A DNA stretch of 64,000 bases. It comes from Paraburkholderia edwinii (lineage in GTDB: Bacteria > Pseudomonadota > Gammaproteobacteria > Burkholderiales > Burkholderiaceae). The stretch covers positions 496,001-560,000 of the forward strand of contig NZ_CP080095.1 in assembly GCF_019428685.1 (NCBI RefSeq), written 5' to 3'. The notes under the pieces were generated by a model that was given only the letters and a program-made list of their open reading frames with translations, was not told the origin of the DNA and ran no database searches. Positions 9,120 through 17,862 of this stretch are shown here, in pieces. Every line of letters starts with the position of its first letter. Positions within the stretch are counted from its first letter, which is position 1. The position numbers were made by a program, and so were the translations under genes.

Positions 9120-10082
9120 ATGAACGCGGATTCCTCAAAGCCAGCCGATCTCGACCAGCGCTTCGCACTCGACGTGCAGGGCTTCGACGCATTGCGCATG
9201 CAGGCGAAGAACTCCCCGCAAACCGCCTTGAAAAGCGCCGCGCGCCAGTTCGACGCGGTGTTCATGCAGATGATGCTGAAAAGCATGCGCGAGGCGACGC
9301 CGCACGACGGCCCGCTCGATTCGCGGGAAGGCGACCAGTTCATGTCGATGCTCGACGAGCAGATGGCGCAGCAGATGTCGTCGAAGGGAATCGGCGTCGC
9401 GGACATGATGATCAAGCAGCTGGCGCGTCAGGCCAATATCCCGCTCGACGGCAGTGACGCGAGCACGGGCGGTATCGGGGGCGGTGGCATGGGTTCCCTT
9501 TCGACGCTGAACTCGCTCGCGCGCGCCTATGCGAATCCGGCCGCGAACGGCGCGCTCACGACGGGCCGCGGCTATTCGGCCAATAACGCGCTGACGCCGC
9601 CGTTGCGCGGCAACGGCCAGTCGCCAAAGGTCGACGCGTTCGTCGACAAGCTCGCGGCGCCCGCGCAGGCCGCCAGCGCGGCAACCGGCATCCCGGCGCG
9701 CTTCATCATCGGTCAGGCCGCGCTCGAGTCGGGCTGGGGCAAGAGCGAGATCAAGAAGCCGGACGGCTCGACGAGCCACAATGTATTCGGCATCAAGGCG
9801 ACGAAGGACTGGACCGGCGACACGGTGTCGACCGTCACGACCGAGTACGTGAACGGCCAGCCGCAGCGCAAGGTCGAGAAGTTCCGCTCGTACGGGTCGT
9901 ACCAGGAAGCGATGAGCGACTACGCGAGCATGCTGAAGAGCAACCCGCGCTATGCCGCGGTGCTGACCGCTTCGCGCGGCAAGAGCGCGGCGGGCTTTGC
10001 GGCCGGCATGCAGCGCGCCGGCTACGCAACCGATCCGCACTACGCGCGCAAGCTGATGTCGATCATGCAGCAGATGAGCTGA
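9120..10082 (+). CDS. flgJ: Flagellar rod-assembly protein and muramidase FlgJ
   Basis: FlgJ caps the growing rod and cleaves peptidoglycan so that the rod can pass the wall. The 320-residue product has the two-domain form found in gamma- and betaproteobacteria. The N-terminal rod-binding domain is at about 35-110 (RQFDAVFMQMMLKSMREATP). The C-terminal glucosaminidase domain has the sequence GQAALESGWGK, where Glu203 is the predicted catalytic acid, followed by HNVFGIKATKDWTG and the C-terminal YATDPHYARKL block. It is the last gene of the flgB operon. Confidence 0.96.
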   Translation: MNADSSKPADLDQRFALDVQGFDALRMQAKNSPQTALKSAARQFDAVFMQMMLKSMREATPHDGPLDSREGDQFMSMLDEQMAQQMSSKGIGVADMMIKQLARQANIPLDGSDASTGGIGGGGMGSLSTLNSLARAYANPAANGALTTGRGYSANNALTPPLRGNGQSPKVDAFVDKLAAPAQAASAATGIPARFIIGQAALESGWGKSEIKKPDGSTSHNVFGIKATKDWTGDTVSTVTTEYVNGQPQRKVEKFRSYGSYQEAMSDYASMLKSNPRYAAVLTASRGKSAAGFAAGMQRAGYATDPHYARKLMSIMQQMS

Positions 10083-10252
10083 GTGCGAACTCAACCCGTC
10101 GCGTCGATCGGCTTCGATTGATGCGGCGAACCGGCTTTGAAGGCGCTCGCTCCACGCTCTTTCCTTCAAGCGCTGCGCATAATTCCTGAGACGCCGTTCG
10201 CTAATTGCGACCGGCGCATGTGCGCGCGCGAAATTTATTTACGGTCGCACTC

Positions 10253-10279
10253 TAAACTTCGCGGGATAATTGCCGCTAT
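10253..10279 (+). promoter_or_regulatory. Sigma-28-like promoter before ycgR
   Basis: The site reads TAAACTTC, 11 bp, GCCGCTAT, matching the FliA consensus TAAAGTTT-N11-GCCGATAA at most positions with exact spacing. It lies 100 bp upstream of ycgR. The rest of 10083-10379 shows no gene. Confidence 0.6.
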
Positions 10280-10379
10280 AGCGTAAAGATCGATTGCCGG
10301 AGGACACCGGCAAGGCGGTCATAGAATACGCGTTTCGCTGGCGAGGGCCGGCGGTTCGCATCGCGAGACTACGACCATC

Positions 10380-11135
10380 ATGGAACCCAATCTGTCGACC
10401 GCACAGACGGATGAAGTCGAACCGACCGAGCATTTCGGCCGCCGCAATCCGCTGGAAATCGGCGTGCAGCTGCGCAACCTCTTCAACCGTGGCGACTTTT
10501 TGACCGTTCAGTACAAGGGCGGCCAGCTGGTCACGCGTATCCTCGACGTCGACGTGCGTACGCAGACCTTCGTGTTCGACTGGGGCGCGCTGCCCGAGCA
10601 GAACCGCGGCCTGCTCGCGGCGCCGCATTGCCATTTCCTCGCGGCGCCGGAAGGCGTGCGCGTCGAGTTCGGCACCGGCACGCCGCGCGAAACCTCGTTC
10701 GAAGGCCGTCCGGCATTCGAAGCGGCGTTTCCCGAGGTGCTGTACTACATTCAGCGGCGCGAGTATTTCCGCGTCGAGACGCCGATCCTCAACCCGTACT
10801 ACTGCTCGGGCAAGCTGCCCGAAGGCGATTCGTTCCGCTTCGAGATTCACGATCTCTCGCTGGGCGGCATCGGGTTGCGCACGAACGACGACCGCGTGGC
10901 GACGCTGCCTTTGAGCACCGTGTTGCCCGATGTCGAAGTGAACCTCAATGGCAGCGGCACGCTTTCGCTCGATCTGCAGATCGTGTCGTTGCGCGCGACG
11001 CCGTTGCCGCATGGCGGTGGCACGCGCTACCTGCTTGGTTTGCGTTTCATGTCGTTGCCGGGCAGCGCGGAAAATACGCTGCAGCGTCTGATTACACAGC
11101 TCGAAATGAAGCGCCGCTCGCTCGTGCGGGCTTAA
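10380..11135 (+). CDS. ycgR: Flagellar brake protein YcgR (PilZ domain, c-di-GMP effector)
   Basis: YcgR binds cyclic di-GMP and then acts on the flagellar motor to slow it. The 251-residue product has an N-terminal YcgR domain (about 20-115) and a C-terminal PilZ domain. Both c-di-GMP binding motifs are intact: RREYFR at 126-131 (RxxxR) and DLSLGG at 158-163 (D/NxSxxG). It lies between the flgB operon and flgK and has its own sigma-28-like promoter, so it is likely made together with the late flagellar genes. A 9-bp tandem repeat follows the stop codon. Confidence 0.92.
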   Translation: MEPNLSTAQTDEVEPTEHFGRRNPLEIGVQLRNLFNRGDFLTVQYKGGQLVTRILDVDVRTQTFVFDWGALPEQNRGLLAAPHCHFLAAPEGVRVEFGTGTPRETSFEGRPAFEAAFPEVLYYIQRREYFRVETPILNPYYCSGKLPEGDSFRFEIHDLSLGGIGLRTNDDRVATLPLSTVLPDVEVNLNGSGTLSLDLQIVSLRATPLPHGGGTRYLLGLRFMSLPGSAENTLQRLITQLEMKRRSLVRA

Positions 11136-11137
11136 AA

Positions 11138-11164
11138 GTAATCGGAGTAACCTGAGTAACCGGG
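11138..11164 (+). repeat. 9-bp tandem repeat after the ycgR stop
   Basis: Three 9-bp units gtaatcgga, gtaacctga and gtaaccggg follow the ycgR stop within three bases. Each unit contains TAA. It belongs to the same class of stop-proximal short repeats seen at several other genes in the window. Confidence 0.7.
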
Positions 11165-11176
11165 TAACACGCAAAA

Positions 11177-11195
11177 GCGCGGCGGCATGCCGCGC
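11177..11195 (-). terminator. Minus-strand intrinsic terminator downstream of the candidate RNA
   Basis: The stem GCGCGGC / GCCGCGC (7 bp, 5-nt loop) is followed by TTTT when read on the minus strand; on the plus strand no T run follows. This orientation implies minus-strand transcription ending between flgK and ycgR, although no minus-strand protein gene is seen there. It may also protect ycgR mRNA from the other side. Confidence 0.5.
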
Positions 11196-11429
11196 AGTCA
11201 ATTCGACCGTTTGACCTAGGCCATCTGGCCGAACTGTTTTCGATTCACGGCGTCCGCGAAAAGCCGCCTACGTTCGCGACCCGGCCAAGAAAAAACCCGG
11301 CCTTCCGCGTAGCCGCCGCGGACGAATCAAGTTCGCTGTCATGGCCGCCAAGATTCTGCGCGGAGAACCGATTCGCGATCCTGGGCAAAACTGATAAGGA
11401 TGGGATAGACAGCGGAAATTCGCGGCAGA

Positions 11430-11567
11430 AATGAGTGAGGCCCCGTGAAGGGGCCTCGGTATTTCGCGGGTACGCTTGCCTGGAGAACCAGGATTAACCG
11501 GCACGGCCGGAACCTGCTGGAGCAGGCGGTAGGTAGACGTCCTTGTGGAACCCCGAATAATCTACTT
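11430..11567 (-). ncRNA. Candidate structured small RNA between ycgR and flgK
   Basis: No protein gene fits here, yet the minus strand holds five consecutive stem-loops. In transcript order they are GTAGAT/GTCTAC (11565-11533), CCTGC/GCAGG with a 4-nt loop (11526-11513), CCGGC/GCCGG with a 3-nt loop (11510-11498), CCTGG/CCAGG with a 4-nt loop (11492-11479), and a terminator-like GAGGCCCC/GGGGCCTC with a 5-nt loop (11457-11437). After the last stem the minus strand reads ACTCATTT, a weak U run. A TATACT box lies at the right distance upstream. Ends are inferred from the box and the last stem. Family and function are unknown. Confidence 0.45.
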
Positions 11568-11573
11568 GCAAGG

Positions 11574-11579
11574 AGTATA
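11574..11579 (-). promoter_or_regulatory. Candidate -10 box of the small RNA
   Basis: TATACT on the minus strand, placed 7-8 bases before the first stem-loop of the candidate RNA. The hexamer 17 bp upstream (TAGCGA) is a poor -35 match, so strength or activator dependence is unclear. Confidence 0.4.
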
Positions 11580-11668
11580 ACCGTTCCCGCGGTCCCTCGC
11601 TACTAGCCGAATGGCCTTTCGTCCCGCACACGCGCGATATAAGCCCCGATTCCCCGTCTCCTCCGCGT

Positions 11669-11696
11669 TTTGACTTGCGCGCCCGCTGCCGATAAT
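11669..11696 (+). promoter_or_regulatory. Possible second promoter upstream of flgK
   Basis: TTGACT at 11670-11675 is followed after 15 bp by GATAAT at 11691-11696; the same stretch contains GCCGATAA, an exact sigma-28 -10 box, but lacks a matching sigma-28 -35. It could be a weak vegetative promoter. The rest of 11580-11779 shows nothing else I can support. Confidence 0.25.
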
Positions 11697-11779
11697 GCAG
11701 CGTCGGCAAAGTCCGACATGGACCGCCGACTGCAGCGCCGACGTCGTTCGACTCGCGAGCTCTGAGTCCGCGCAATTTC

Positions 11780-11806
11780 TAAACTTCCGGCATTCGGCGC
11801 CGATAT
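11780..11806 (+). promoter_or_regulatory. Sigma-28-like promoter of flgKL
   Basis: The site reads TAAACTTC, 11 bp, GCCGATAT: exact FliA spacing with close matches in both boxes. It lies 57 bp upstream of the flgK ATG. flgK and flgL encode hook-filament junction proteins that are late genes in many bacteria. Confidence 0.75.
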
Positions 11807-11863
11807 ACCGCTTGTTCACGCACAATCGGCGGCCGTCGCTTGACCCGCCTTTCAGGAGCACGC

Positions 11864-13876
11864 ATGTCAGGAGGAAACCTATTCGGCATTGCCATGAGCG
11901 GACTGAATAACGCTCAGCTGGGCATGTCGGTGACGGGAAATAACATCAGCAACGCGGCTACGCCGGGTTACAACCGCGAGCTCGTGCTGTCGGCCGAATC
12001 GAACGGGATGAATACGGGTTCGGGCTTCATCGGTGGCGGCGTGACCACGGTGACGATCCAGCGTCAGTTCAGTTCGACGCTGTTCACCGAACTCACCGGC
12101 ACGCAGGCGCAAACCTCGTCGCTGAGTTCGTATTCGACGCTGATCACGAGCCTCAGCAATCAGATCGGCAGTCCGACCGCGGGGATTGGCGCGGACATCA
12201 CCGCGTTCTTCAGCAGCCTGCAGACACTGTCGGGCAAGGCGACCGATGGTCCGACGCGCCAAACCGTGCTCAACAGCGCGCAGGCCCTGGCGAACGACAT
12301 CAACGACATGGGGCAGCAGATCGACCAGATGCGGCAAGGTCTCAATACGACTTTGTCGAGCACGGTCACGCAGATCAACAACCTCACGAAGCAGATCGCG
12401 CAGCTGAACACGCAGATCGCGCAAGCCGGCTCGGCAGGCCAGCCGCCAAACCAGCTGCTCGATACGCGCGACCAGGCGGTCATGCAGCTGTCGCAGCTCG
12501 TCGGCGTGAACGTCCAGTCGGGAAGCGACGGTTCCTATTCAGTCACACTGTCGAACGGCATGGCGCTCGTGCAGGGCAACCAGAGCTACCAGCTCGGCAC
12601 GACGCCGTCGCCGGGCAATCCGGCGGAACTCGCGGTGACCTATCAGGAACCCGATTCGACGAAGCCCGGCTCGTTCATCACGACGGTTCTGCCCGACACG
12701 TCGATCTCCGGCGGTTCGCTTGGCGGCACGCTGCAGTTCCGCAGCCAGACGCTCGATCCGGCGGCCCAGCAGCTCGGCGCGCTCGCGACCAGTTTCGCCG
12801 CGCAGGTCAATGCACAAAACGCACTCGGCCTCGACTCGGCCGGTAAGCCGGGCGGCCCGCTCTTCCAGGTCGGCGCGCCGAACGTGATCGCGAACCTGAA
12901 GAACACCGGCAACGCGTCGGTCGCGGCAACGCTCACGGATCCGGCCAATCCGCCGGTCGGCGACCTGAAGCTCACGTTCGACGGCACCAACTACACGCTC
13001 ACGAATGCCTCGACGGGCGCGGTGCTCGGCACCTCGCCGCCGCCCACCGCAGGCAATCCGCTCACGATCGGCGGCGTGTCGATGACGATCACCAACACGC
13101 CGGCGGCCGGCGATTCGTTCACGATCCAGCCGACCGAGGGCGCGCTCGACAGCTTCGGCGTCACGAGTACGTTCGTGTCATCCAACGGCGGCGCGATCGC
13201 TGCGTCGTCGCCGGCGATCGCGTCGCCCGGTTCGGCGAACACCGGCAACGGCAACATCAAGATCGGGACGGCCAGCGCGGGCTTCTCGATCACGGCGTCG
13301 ATGACGCTCACGTACAACAACACGACGAATCCGCCGACGCTGTCCGGCTTCCCGCCGGGCACGCAGGTCACCTTCGGCAACCCGCAGCAAACCGTCACGA
13401 TCAATGCGACCACCGACACGGTGCCGTACGATCCGGCCAACGGCGATACGTACACCATTAACGCCGTGCCGCCGAACACGTCGCCGAACGGCATTTCGTT
13501 CTCGCTGTCGGGCACGCCAGGCAATAACGATACGTTCACGATCGCTCCGAACTCCGCGAGTTCCGCGGACGGAAGCAACGCAACGGCACTGTCGAACCTT
13601 AGCAATAGCACGGTGTTCGACGGCACGACGCTGACGAACGGCTACGCATCGTTCGTGAACAACATCGGCAATACGGCGAGCAACATCAATGCGATGGCGA
13701 CGGCGACAGGCAGCAAGCTTGCGCAAATCACGGCGCAGCAGCAGTCGGTCTCGGGCGTGAACCTCGACGAAGAGGCGACCAACCTGCTCGAGGACCAGCA
13801 AATGTACCAGGCGTGCAGCAAGGTCATTCAGACCGCGCAGTCGCTTTTCGCAACGCTCCTGCAGGCAGTTGGGTAA
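11864..13876 (+). CDS. flgK: Hook-filament junction protein FlgK
   Basis: FlgK (HAP1) joins the hook to the filament with FlgL. The 670-residue product begins MSGGNLFGIAMSGLNNAQ and has the NNISNAATPGYNRE motif; the C-terminal signature is SGVNLDEEATNLLEDQQMYQ. The ATG at 11864 is preceded by AGGAG at 11854-11858, which decides it over a TTG at 11840. The variable middle contains two modules of the pattern SxTxxGTPxxGDxFTIxP (near residues 403-425 and 542-564) also seen in FlgL. Transcribed from the sigma-28-like promoter just upstream. Confidence 0.96.
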   Translation: MSGGNLFGIAMSGLNNAQLGMSVTGNNISNAATPGYNRELVLSAESNGMNTGSGFIGGGVTTVTIQRQFSSTLFTELTGTQAQTSSLSSYSTLITSLSNQIGSPTAGIGADITAFFSSLQTLSGKATDGPTRQTVLNSAQALANDINDMGQQIDQMRQGLNTTLSSTVTQINNLTKQIAQLNTQIAQAGSAGQPPNQLLDTRDQAVMQLSQLVGVNVQSGSDGSYSVTLSNGMALVQGNQSYQLGTTPSPGNPAELAVTYQEPDSTKPGSFITTVLPDTSISGGSLGGTLQFRSQTLDPAAQQLGALATSFAAQVNAQNALGLDSAGKPGGPLFQVGAPNVIANLKNTGNASVAATLTDPANPPVGDLKLTFDGTNYTLTNASTGAVLGTSPPPTAGNPLTIGGVSMTITNTPAAGDSFTIQPTEGALDSFGVTSTFVSSNGGAIAASSPAIASPGSANTGNGNIKIGTASAGFSITASMTLTYNNTTNPPTLSGFPPGTQVTFGNPQQTVTINATTDTVPYDPANGDTYTINAVPPNTSPNGISFSLSGTPGNNDTFTIAPNSASSADGSNATALSNLSNSTVFDGTTLTNGYASFVNNIGNTASNINAMATATGSKLAQITAQQQSVSGVNLDEEATNLLEDQQMYQACSKVIQTAQSLFATLLQAVG

Positions 13877-13885
13877 GGGTCAATC

Positions 13886-15130
13886 ATGCGAATCTCTACA
13901 TCATCGATGTACCAGAACACCATCAACAACATGGATAACCAGCAGTCGACGCTTGCGCAATTGCAGCAGCAGGCTTCGACGCAGATCCGCGTTGCGACGG
14001 CCGCCGACGACCCGCTCGGGGCGGCGCAAGCCGTGCAGCTGTCGGCGGCTGGCTCGGTACTCGCGCAGTTCGCGTCGAACCAGAGTGCGGCGACGAGCGT
14101 GCTGCAATCGGAAGACACGACGTTGAGCGGCGTCTCCCAGACGCTGCAAGCCATCCTGACCCAGCTGAACGGGCTGGGCACGGGCTCGGACAATGACAGC
14201 AACCGGCAGGCGGCTGCGCAGGCGCTGCAGGGCCTGCGCGATCAGCTGATGTCGCTCGCGAATACCCAGGATCCCTTGGGCAACTACATGTTCTCGGGTT
14301 TCCAGGGCGGCACCGCGCCGTTTTCGAACTCATCGAATGGCGGCGTGACCTACAACGGCGACATGGGCACGCGGCAGATCCAGATCTCGAGCACGACCTC
14401 GGTGGCCACTGCCGACAACGGCGCGAGCGTGTTCCTGAGCGTGCTGCCCGGTCTGTCGGACCCGGTCGCGGCCGGTGCGTCGACCAACGCCGGCACGGGC
14501 GTAATCGGGGCAGTGTCGGTTTCGACGACGGGCTCGGCGGGCAGTAACACGCCTTACTCGATCACATTCCTCGCGGATCCGACGACGGGCGCGCTCGACT
14601 ATCAGGTGAACGACACGTCGACCAACCCGCCTACGGCGGTCGGCACGCCGCAAGCGTACACGGACGGTCAGGCGATCACCCTCAGCGGGGGCGAAAGCGT
14701 GACGATCACGGGCACGCCGCAGGTCGGCGATTCGTTCACGGTCACGCCCGCCGCGCAGGGCAACACTGACGTGTTCCAGACGATCGACTCGGTAATTGCC
14801 GCGTTGAAGAACCCGGCGCAAGGCAATCCGGCCGCCCTGGCGACCATCGAGAATGCGATCAACACCGCGCATACGCAGATCGACAACACGATGACGAATG
14901 TCGCCACCGTGCACGCGTCGGTGGGGGGGCGCGAGCAGCAGGTGACCGCGCTCGGTCAGGCCAACACGAAAGAGGCGCTGCAGAACACTACGGTTCTGTC
15001 GTCGATCATCCAGGCCGATCCGGCTACGGTGTTCAGCCAGCTCACGCTGCAGGAGTCGATGCTGAGCGCGACCGAGACGACGTTTGCGTCTACTCAGAAG
15101 CTGTCGTTGTTCTCGGTCATCCAGCCGTAA
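13886..15130 (+). CDS. flgL: Hook-filament junction protein FlgL
   Basis: FlgL (HAP3) forms the second junction ring beneath the filament. The 414-residue product starts MRISTSSMYQNTINNMDNQQ, typical of FlgL and flagellin-like folds, with VATAADDPLGAAQAVQLSA following. The C-terminal helix (TQLTLQESMLSATETTFAS-like) is flagellin-like. It carries one copy (about 271-290) of the GTPQVGDSFTVTP module shared with FlgK. The gene starts 9 bp after flgK and surely shares its mRNA. Confidence 0.95.
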   Translation: MRISTSSMYQNTINNMDNQQSTLAQLQQQASTQIRVATAADDPLGAAQAVQLSAAGSVLAQFASNQSAATSVLQSEDTTLSGVSQTLQAILTQLNGLGTGSDNDSNRQAAAQALQGLRDQLMSLANTQDPLGNYMFSGFQGGTAPFSNSSNGGVTYNGDMGTRQIQISSTTSVATADNGASVFLSVLPGLSDPVAAGASTNAGTGVIGAVSVSTTGSAGSNTPYSITFLADPTTGALDYQVNDTSTNPPTAVGTPQAYTDGQAITLSGGESVTITGTPQVGDSFTVTPAAQGNTDVFQTIDSVIAALKNPAQGNPAALATIENAINTAHTQIDNTMTNVATVHASVGGREQQVTALGQANTKEALQNTTVLSSIIQADPATVFSQLTLQESMLSATETTFASTQKLSLFSVIQP

Positions 15131-15157
15131 GCGCCGGCGCGCTACACGCCAGGAAAA

Positions 15158-15217
15158 GGGCCACGAAACGGGCCACGAAACGGGCTATGAAGCGGGCTAT
15201 GAAGCGGGCCGCAACGC
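15158..15217. repeat. 12-bp tandem repeat across the flgL/fliR convergent junction
   Basis: Five 12-bp units (gggccacgaaac twice, gggctatgaagc twice, gggccgcaacgc once) run from 15158 to 15217. The fliR stop codon (15197-15199) and its last codons lie inside units 4 and 5, so repeat expansion has reached, or arisen from, the fliR 3' end. No clear hairpin terminator is seen between the convergent genes. Confidence 0.8.
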
Positions 15218-15988
15218 AAGCGCGATGCGGCCCATTTCTTCGATCCCGTTATCGATCATCCGCGCGAACAGCGGAATCATATTCGGCAGCATCAGCTGGA
15301 TCAGCAGCAGGCCGACGAGCATCGTGACGGCAAAGCCGATCTGAAAGATACCGATCTGCGGCGCCGCGCGGTTCAGAATGCCGAGGCACAGGTTCGCGAT
15401 CAGCAGCGCTGCGACGACCGGCAGCGCGATCAGCATGCCGCCCGCGAACAGCGTCGCGCCCCATTCGGCGAGCATGCGCCAGCCGGGCGCGCTCAGGACG
15501 TTCGCGCTCACCGGCACCGACTGGAACGTCATGACGAGTGCGCTGATCACCTGCAGGTGACCGTCGAGCGCAACGAACGCGAGCAGCGCGATCATGTTCA
15601 GCAGCATCGACACCACATCGGTCGAGCCGTGCGATTGCGGGTCGATCAGTGTCGCGAAACCGAGGCCCATGCCAAGGCCGATAATGCCGCCGGCCGTTTC
15701 GACCGCGCCGAACACGATCTGCATCGTGAAGCCGAGCGCGAGGCCGATCAGCAGCTGGTTGACGAGAATCCATGTGCCGGCCGCCGAAAACACCGTGACT
15801 TGCGGCATGGCGCCAAGCGTCGGCGCGACGATCACGGCGATAAATGCCGCGAGCCCGACCTTCACGCGAATCGGCACCGACGCATGACCGAGAATCGGCG
15901 CGCTCGCCACGAGCGCGAGAATGCGCACGAACGGCCAGAGAAACGCGGTAAGCCACGCGTTCAGCTGCGCATAGGTGACGGTGAACAT
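15197..15988 (-). CDS. fliR: Flagellar export gate protein FliR
   Basis: FliR is an inner-membrane subunit of the FliPQR export gate. The 263-residue product is strongly hydrophobic with about six membrane segments and begins MFTVTYAQLNAWLTAFLWPF. Typical FliR blocks such as RIGLGLGFATLIDPQ-like (GMGLGFATLIDPQSHGST) are present. It is the last gene of fliFGHIJKLMNOPQR. Its final codons and stop are formed by a 12-bp tandem repeat, so the C-terminal ALRPAS may be a recent addition. Confidence 0.94.
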   Translation of the reverse strand: MFTVTYAQLNAWLTAFLWPFVRILALVASAPILGHASVPIRVKVGLAAFIAVIVAPTLGAMPQVTVFSAAGTWILVNQLLIGLALGFTMQIVFGAVETAGGIIGLGMGLGFATLIDPQSHGSTDVVSMLLNMIALLAFVALDGHLQVISALVMTFQSVPVSANVLSAPGWRMLAEWGATLFAGGMLIALPVVAALLIANLCLGILNRAAPQIGIFQIGFAVTMLVGLLLIQLMLPNMIPLFARMIDNGIEEMGRIALALRPAS

Positions 15989-16085
15989 GGCGGTCGGATT
16001 CGAATGCGACGGCTAATACGTGAATACGTGCGCAAGAGCGGCATGCGCAACGGCGGCATACGCGCCGCGTCGCGTTCCGCTTCTT

Positions 16086-16355
16086 TCAGTTCGCGACGTT
16101 CGGTATGTTCATCAGCACCTGACGCATGTAGTCGATCATCGTCTCCAGCATCCACGGACCGGCGATCACGAGCGTGACGCCGACTGCGGCGAGTTTCGGA
16201 ATAAAGGTCAGCGTGCTTTCGTTGATCTGCGTGGCGGCCTGAAAGAGGCTCACGATCAGACCGACGATCAGGGCGACGAACAGAAGCGGCGCGGCAAGTA
16301 GCAGCGTGACACGCATCGCGTCGTGCGAGAGGGTCATTACGGTTTCCGGCGTCAT
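16086..16355 (-). CDS. fliQ: Flagellar export gate protein FliQ
   Basis: FliQ is a small gate subunit with two membrane helices. The 89-residue product starts MTPETVMTLSHDAMRVTLLL, which is the conserved FliQ start, and has the two hydrophobic segments LLLAAPLLFVALIVGLIVSL and AAVGVTLVIAGPWMLETMI. The upstream in-frame ATG at 16448 is rejected because it overlaps the fliP end and adds an Arg-rich tail not found in the family. Length equals the family norm. Confidence 0.95.
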   Translation of the reverse strand: MTPETVMTLSHDAMRVTLLLAAPLLFVALIVGLIVSLFQAATQINESTLTFIPKLAAVGVTLVIAGPWMLETMIDYMRQVLMNIPNVAN

Positions 16356-16428
16356 CGCGGTGGTGCTCCTGCGTCGGTTGAAAATACCGGTGAATATCGG
16401 TCGAAACCGGTGAAAAAGCGTGTGCGGG

Positions 16429-17259
16429 CTACGTGAAGCTTTGCGCAAGCGAGCCGATCAGCAGCTGCCAGCCGTCGACGAGGACGAACAGCATCAGCTT
16501 GAACGGCAGCGAAATCGTGACCGGCGACACCATCATCATGCCCATCGACATCAGCACGCTCGCCACGACGAGGTCGATGATGATGAACGGAATGTAGATC
16601 GTGAAGCCGATCTGGAACGCGGTCTTCAACTCGCTTGTGACGAACGACGGCACGAGCAGCGACAGCGGCACGTCTTCGGGCCCCTGCATCGGCGGCGTGT
16701 GCGCGATCTTCGCGAACAGCGCGAGATCGGTTTCGCGCGTCTGCCGCAACATGAAGGTCTTGAACGGTGCGACGCCGCGCTGGACGGCATCGTCCATCGA
16801 AATCGTGCCTGCGGAAAACGGCTTGTAGCCGTCGTTATAGGCCTTGTCGAGCACCGGCGACATCACGAACAGCGTCAAAAACAGCGCGAGGCCGACCAGC
16901 ACCTGGTTGGGCGGCGTGGTCGTCGTGCCCATCGCCTGGCGCAGCAGCGACAGCACGATGATGATGCGCGTGAAGCTCGTCATCATCAGCACCATCGCCG
17001 GCAGGAACGACAGCATCGTGAGCACGAGCATCGTCTGCACGCTCAGCGAATACGTCGTGCTGCCGTTCGGGCCCGGCGTGGCGTTCAGCGCCGGCAGCCC
17101 TGCTACCTGCGCGAAGGAAAGGGACGGGAGCGCCAGTATCAGCGCCGGCAGCAGCAGCGCCACCAGATGCCGAAGCCGGACCGACGAGCGAAGCTGCATG
17201 AGCGAGGTCAATGCGCGGGCCGCGCCGTCGTGGCGCATCGCGGAACGAAGCACTTCCAT
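16429..17259 (-). CDS. fliP: Flagellar export gate protein FliP
   Basis: FliP is the main subunit of the export gate and, unlike most inner-membrane proteins, is made with a cleaved signal peptide. The 276-residue product has a signal sequence ([20 protein letters not shown], cleavage near FAQ). The family core follows: [40 protein letters not shown] and the C-terminal [20 protein letters not shown]. Starts at 17238 or 17199 are also possible. It abuts fliO with no gap. Confidence 0.95.
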   Translation of the reverse strand: MEVLRSAMRHDGAARALTSLMQLRSSVRLRHLVALLLPALILALPSLSFAQVAGLPALNATPGPNGSTTYSLSVQTMLVLTMLSFLPAMVLMMTSFTRIIIVLSLLRQAMGTTTTPPNQVLVGLALFLTLFVMSPVLDKAYNDGYKPFSAGTISMDDAVQRGVAPFKTFMLRQTRETDLALFAKIAHTPPMQGPEDVPLSLLVPSFVTSELKTAFQIGFTIYIPFIIIDLVVASVLMSMGMMMVSPVTISLPFKLMLFVLVDGWQLLIGSLAQSFT

Positions 17260-17862
17260 CTATCGATCTCCGCCGCTGTGTCGCTGTAGACGTTTCGCCG
17301 CTTCGCTTTTCAGCGCCTCGCGAAAGCGCTGGCCGAAGGTGCCGGGCAGGCCGCTGCCGGCTGCGGAAGTGGAGTGGTGGCCGTCCGTGGAAGGCGCGCC
17401 GAAGTCGCCGTCGCTGGAACCGGAGCCGGTGTGGCCGGACCCCGCGTGGCCGGCGCCAGTCGAGCCGGCCGGCATCGCATACAGCAGCCGCACATTGCCG
17501 GGCGCCGCGCCGAGCACGAGCCACTGGTCGCCGATTTCGACAACCGCGACGCGTTCCTTGCCGCCGAGCGACGTGCCGCCGACCGTTTTCACGAGCCCGC
17601 TGCGTTGTCCCGGCTGCAGGCCGAGCCGGCGCGCAAGCCAGGCACAGCCGAACACGAGCCCGATAACGACGGCCAGTCCGACGATGGTTTGCAGCAGCGC
17701 ACCCACACCCAGCGCCGGTACCGCGGATCCCGCGCCGACGCCCGAGGCGATCTGCGCAGCGTGGTTGACTGCATTGAGATCCGCCGCCCATACGGGCAAC
17801 GGAACAAAAAGCGAAAAGGCTGCGAACGGAGCAAGCCGCATCGCGAGCACTGCGGGTTTCAT
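17260..17862 (-). CDS. fliO: Flagellar export assembly protein FliO
   Basis: FliO helps assemble FliP rings. The 200-residue product has an N-terminal hydrophobic stretch (signal-like, ending VWAAD), one membrane helix at about 53-73 and a cytoplasmic domain with VKTVGGTSLGGKERVAVVEI, typical of FliO. The ATG at 17862 overlaps the fliN stop (ATGA), indicating coupling, so the upstream in-frame ATG at 17964 is rejected. A 15-bp repeat in the tail encodes GAGHA, GSGHT and GSGSS (136-150), a low-complexity region. Confidence 0.9.
   Translation of the reverse strand: MKPAVLAMRLAPFAAFSLFVPLPVWAADLNAVNHAAQIASGVGAGSAVPALGVGALLQTIVGLAVVIGLVFGCAWLARRLGLQPGQRSGLVKTVGGTSLGGKERVAVVEIGDQWLVLGAAPGNVRLLYAMPAGSTGAGHAGSGHTGSGSSDGDFGAPSTDGHHSTSAAGSGLPGTFGQRFREALKSEAAKRLQRHSGGDR

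Noticed and set aside
11494..11775. A 93-residue minus-strand open frame between ycgR and flgK
   Set aside because: It crosses the candidate promoter and the first stem-loops, has no recognisable start signal and no family features.
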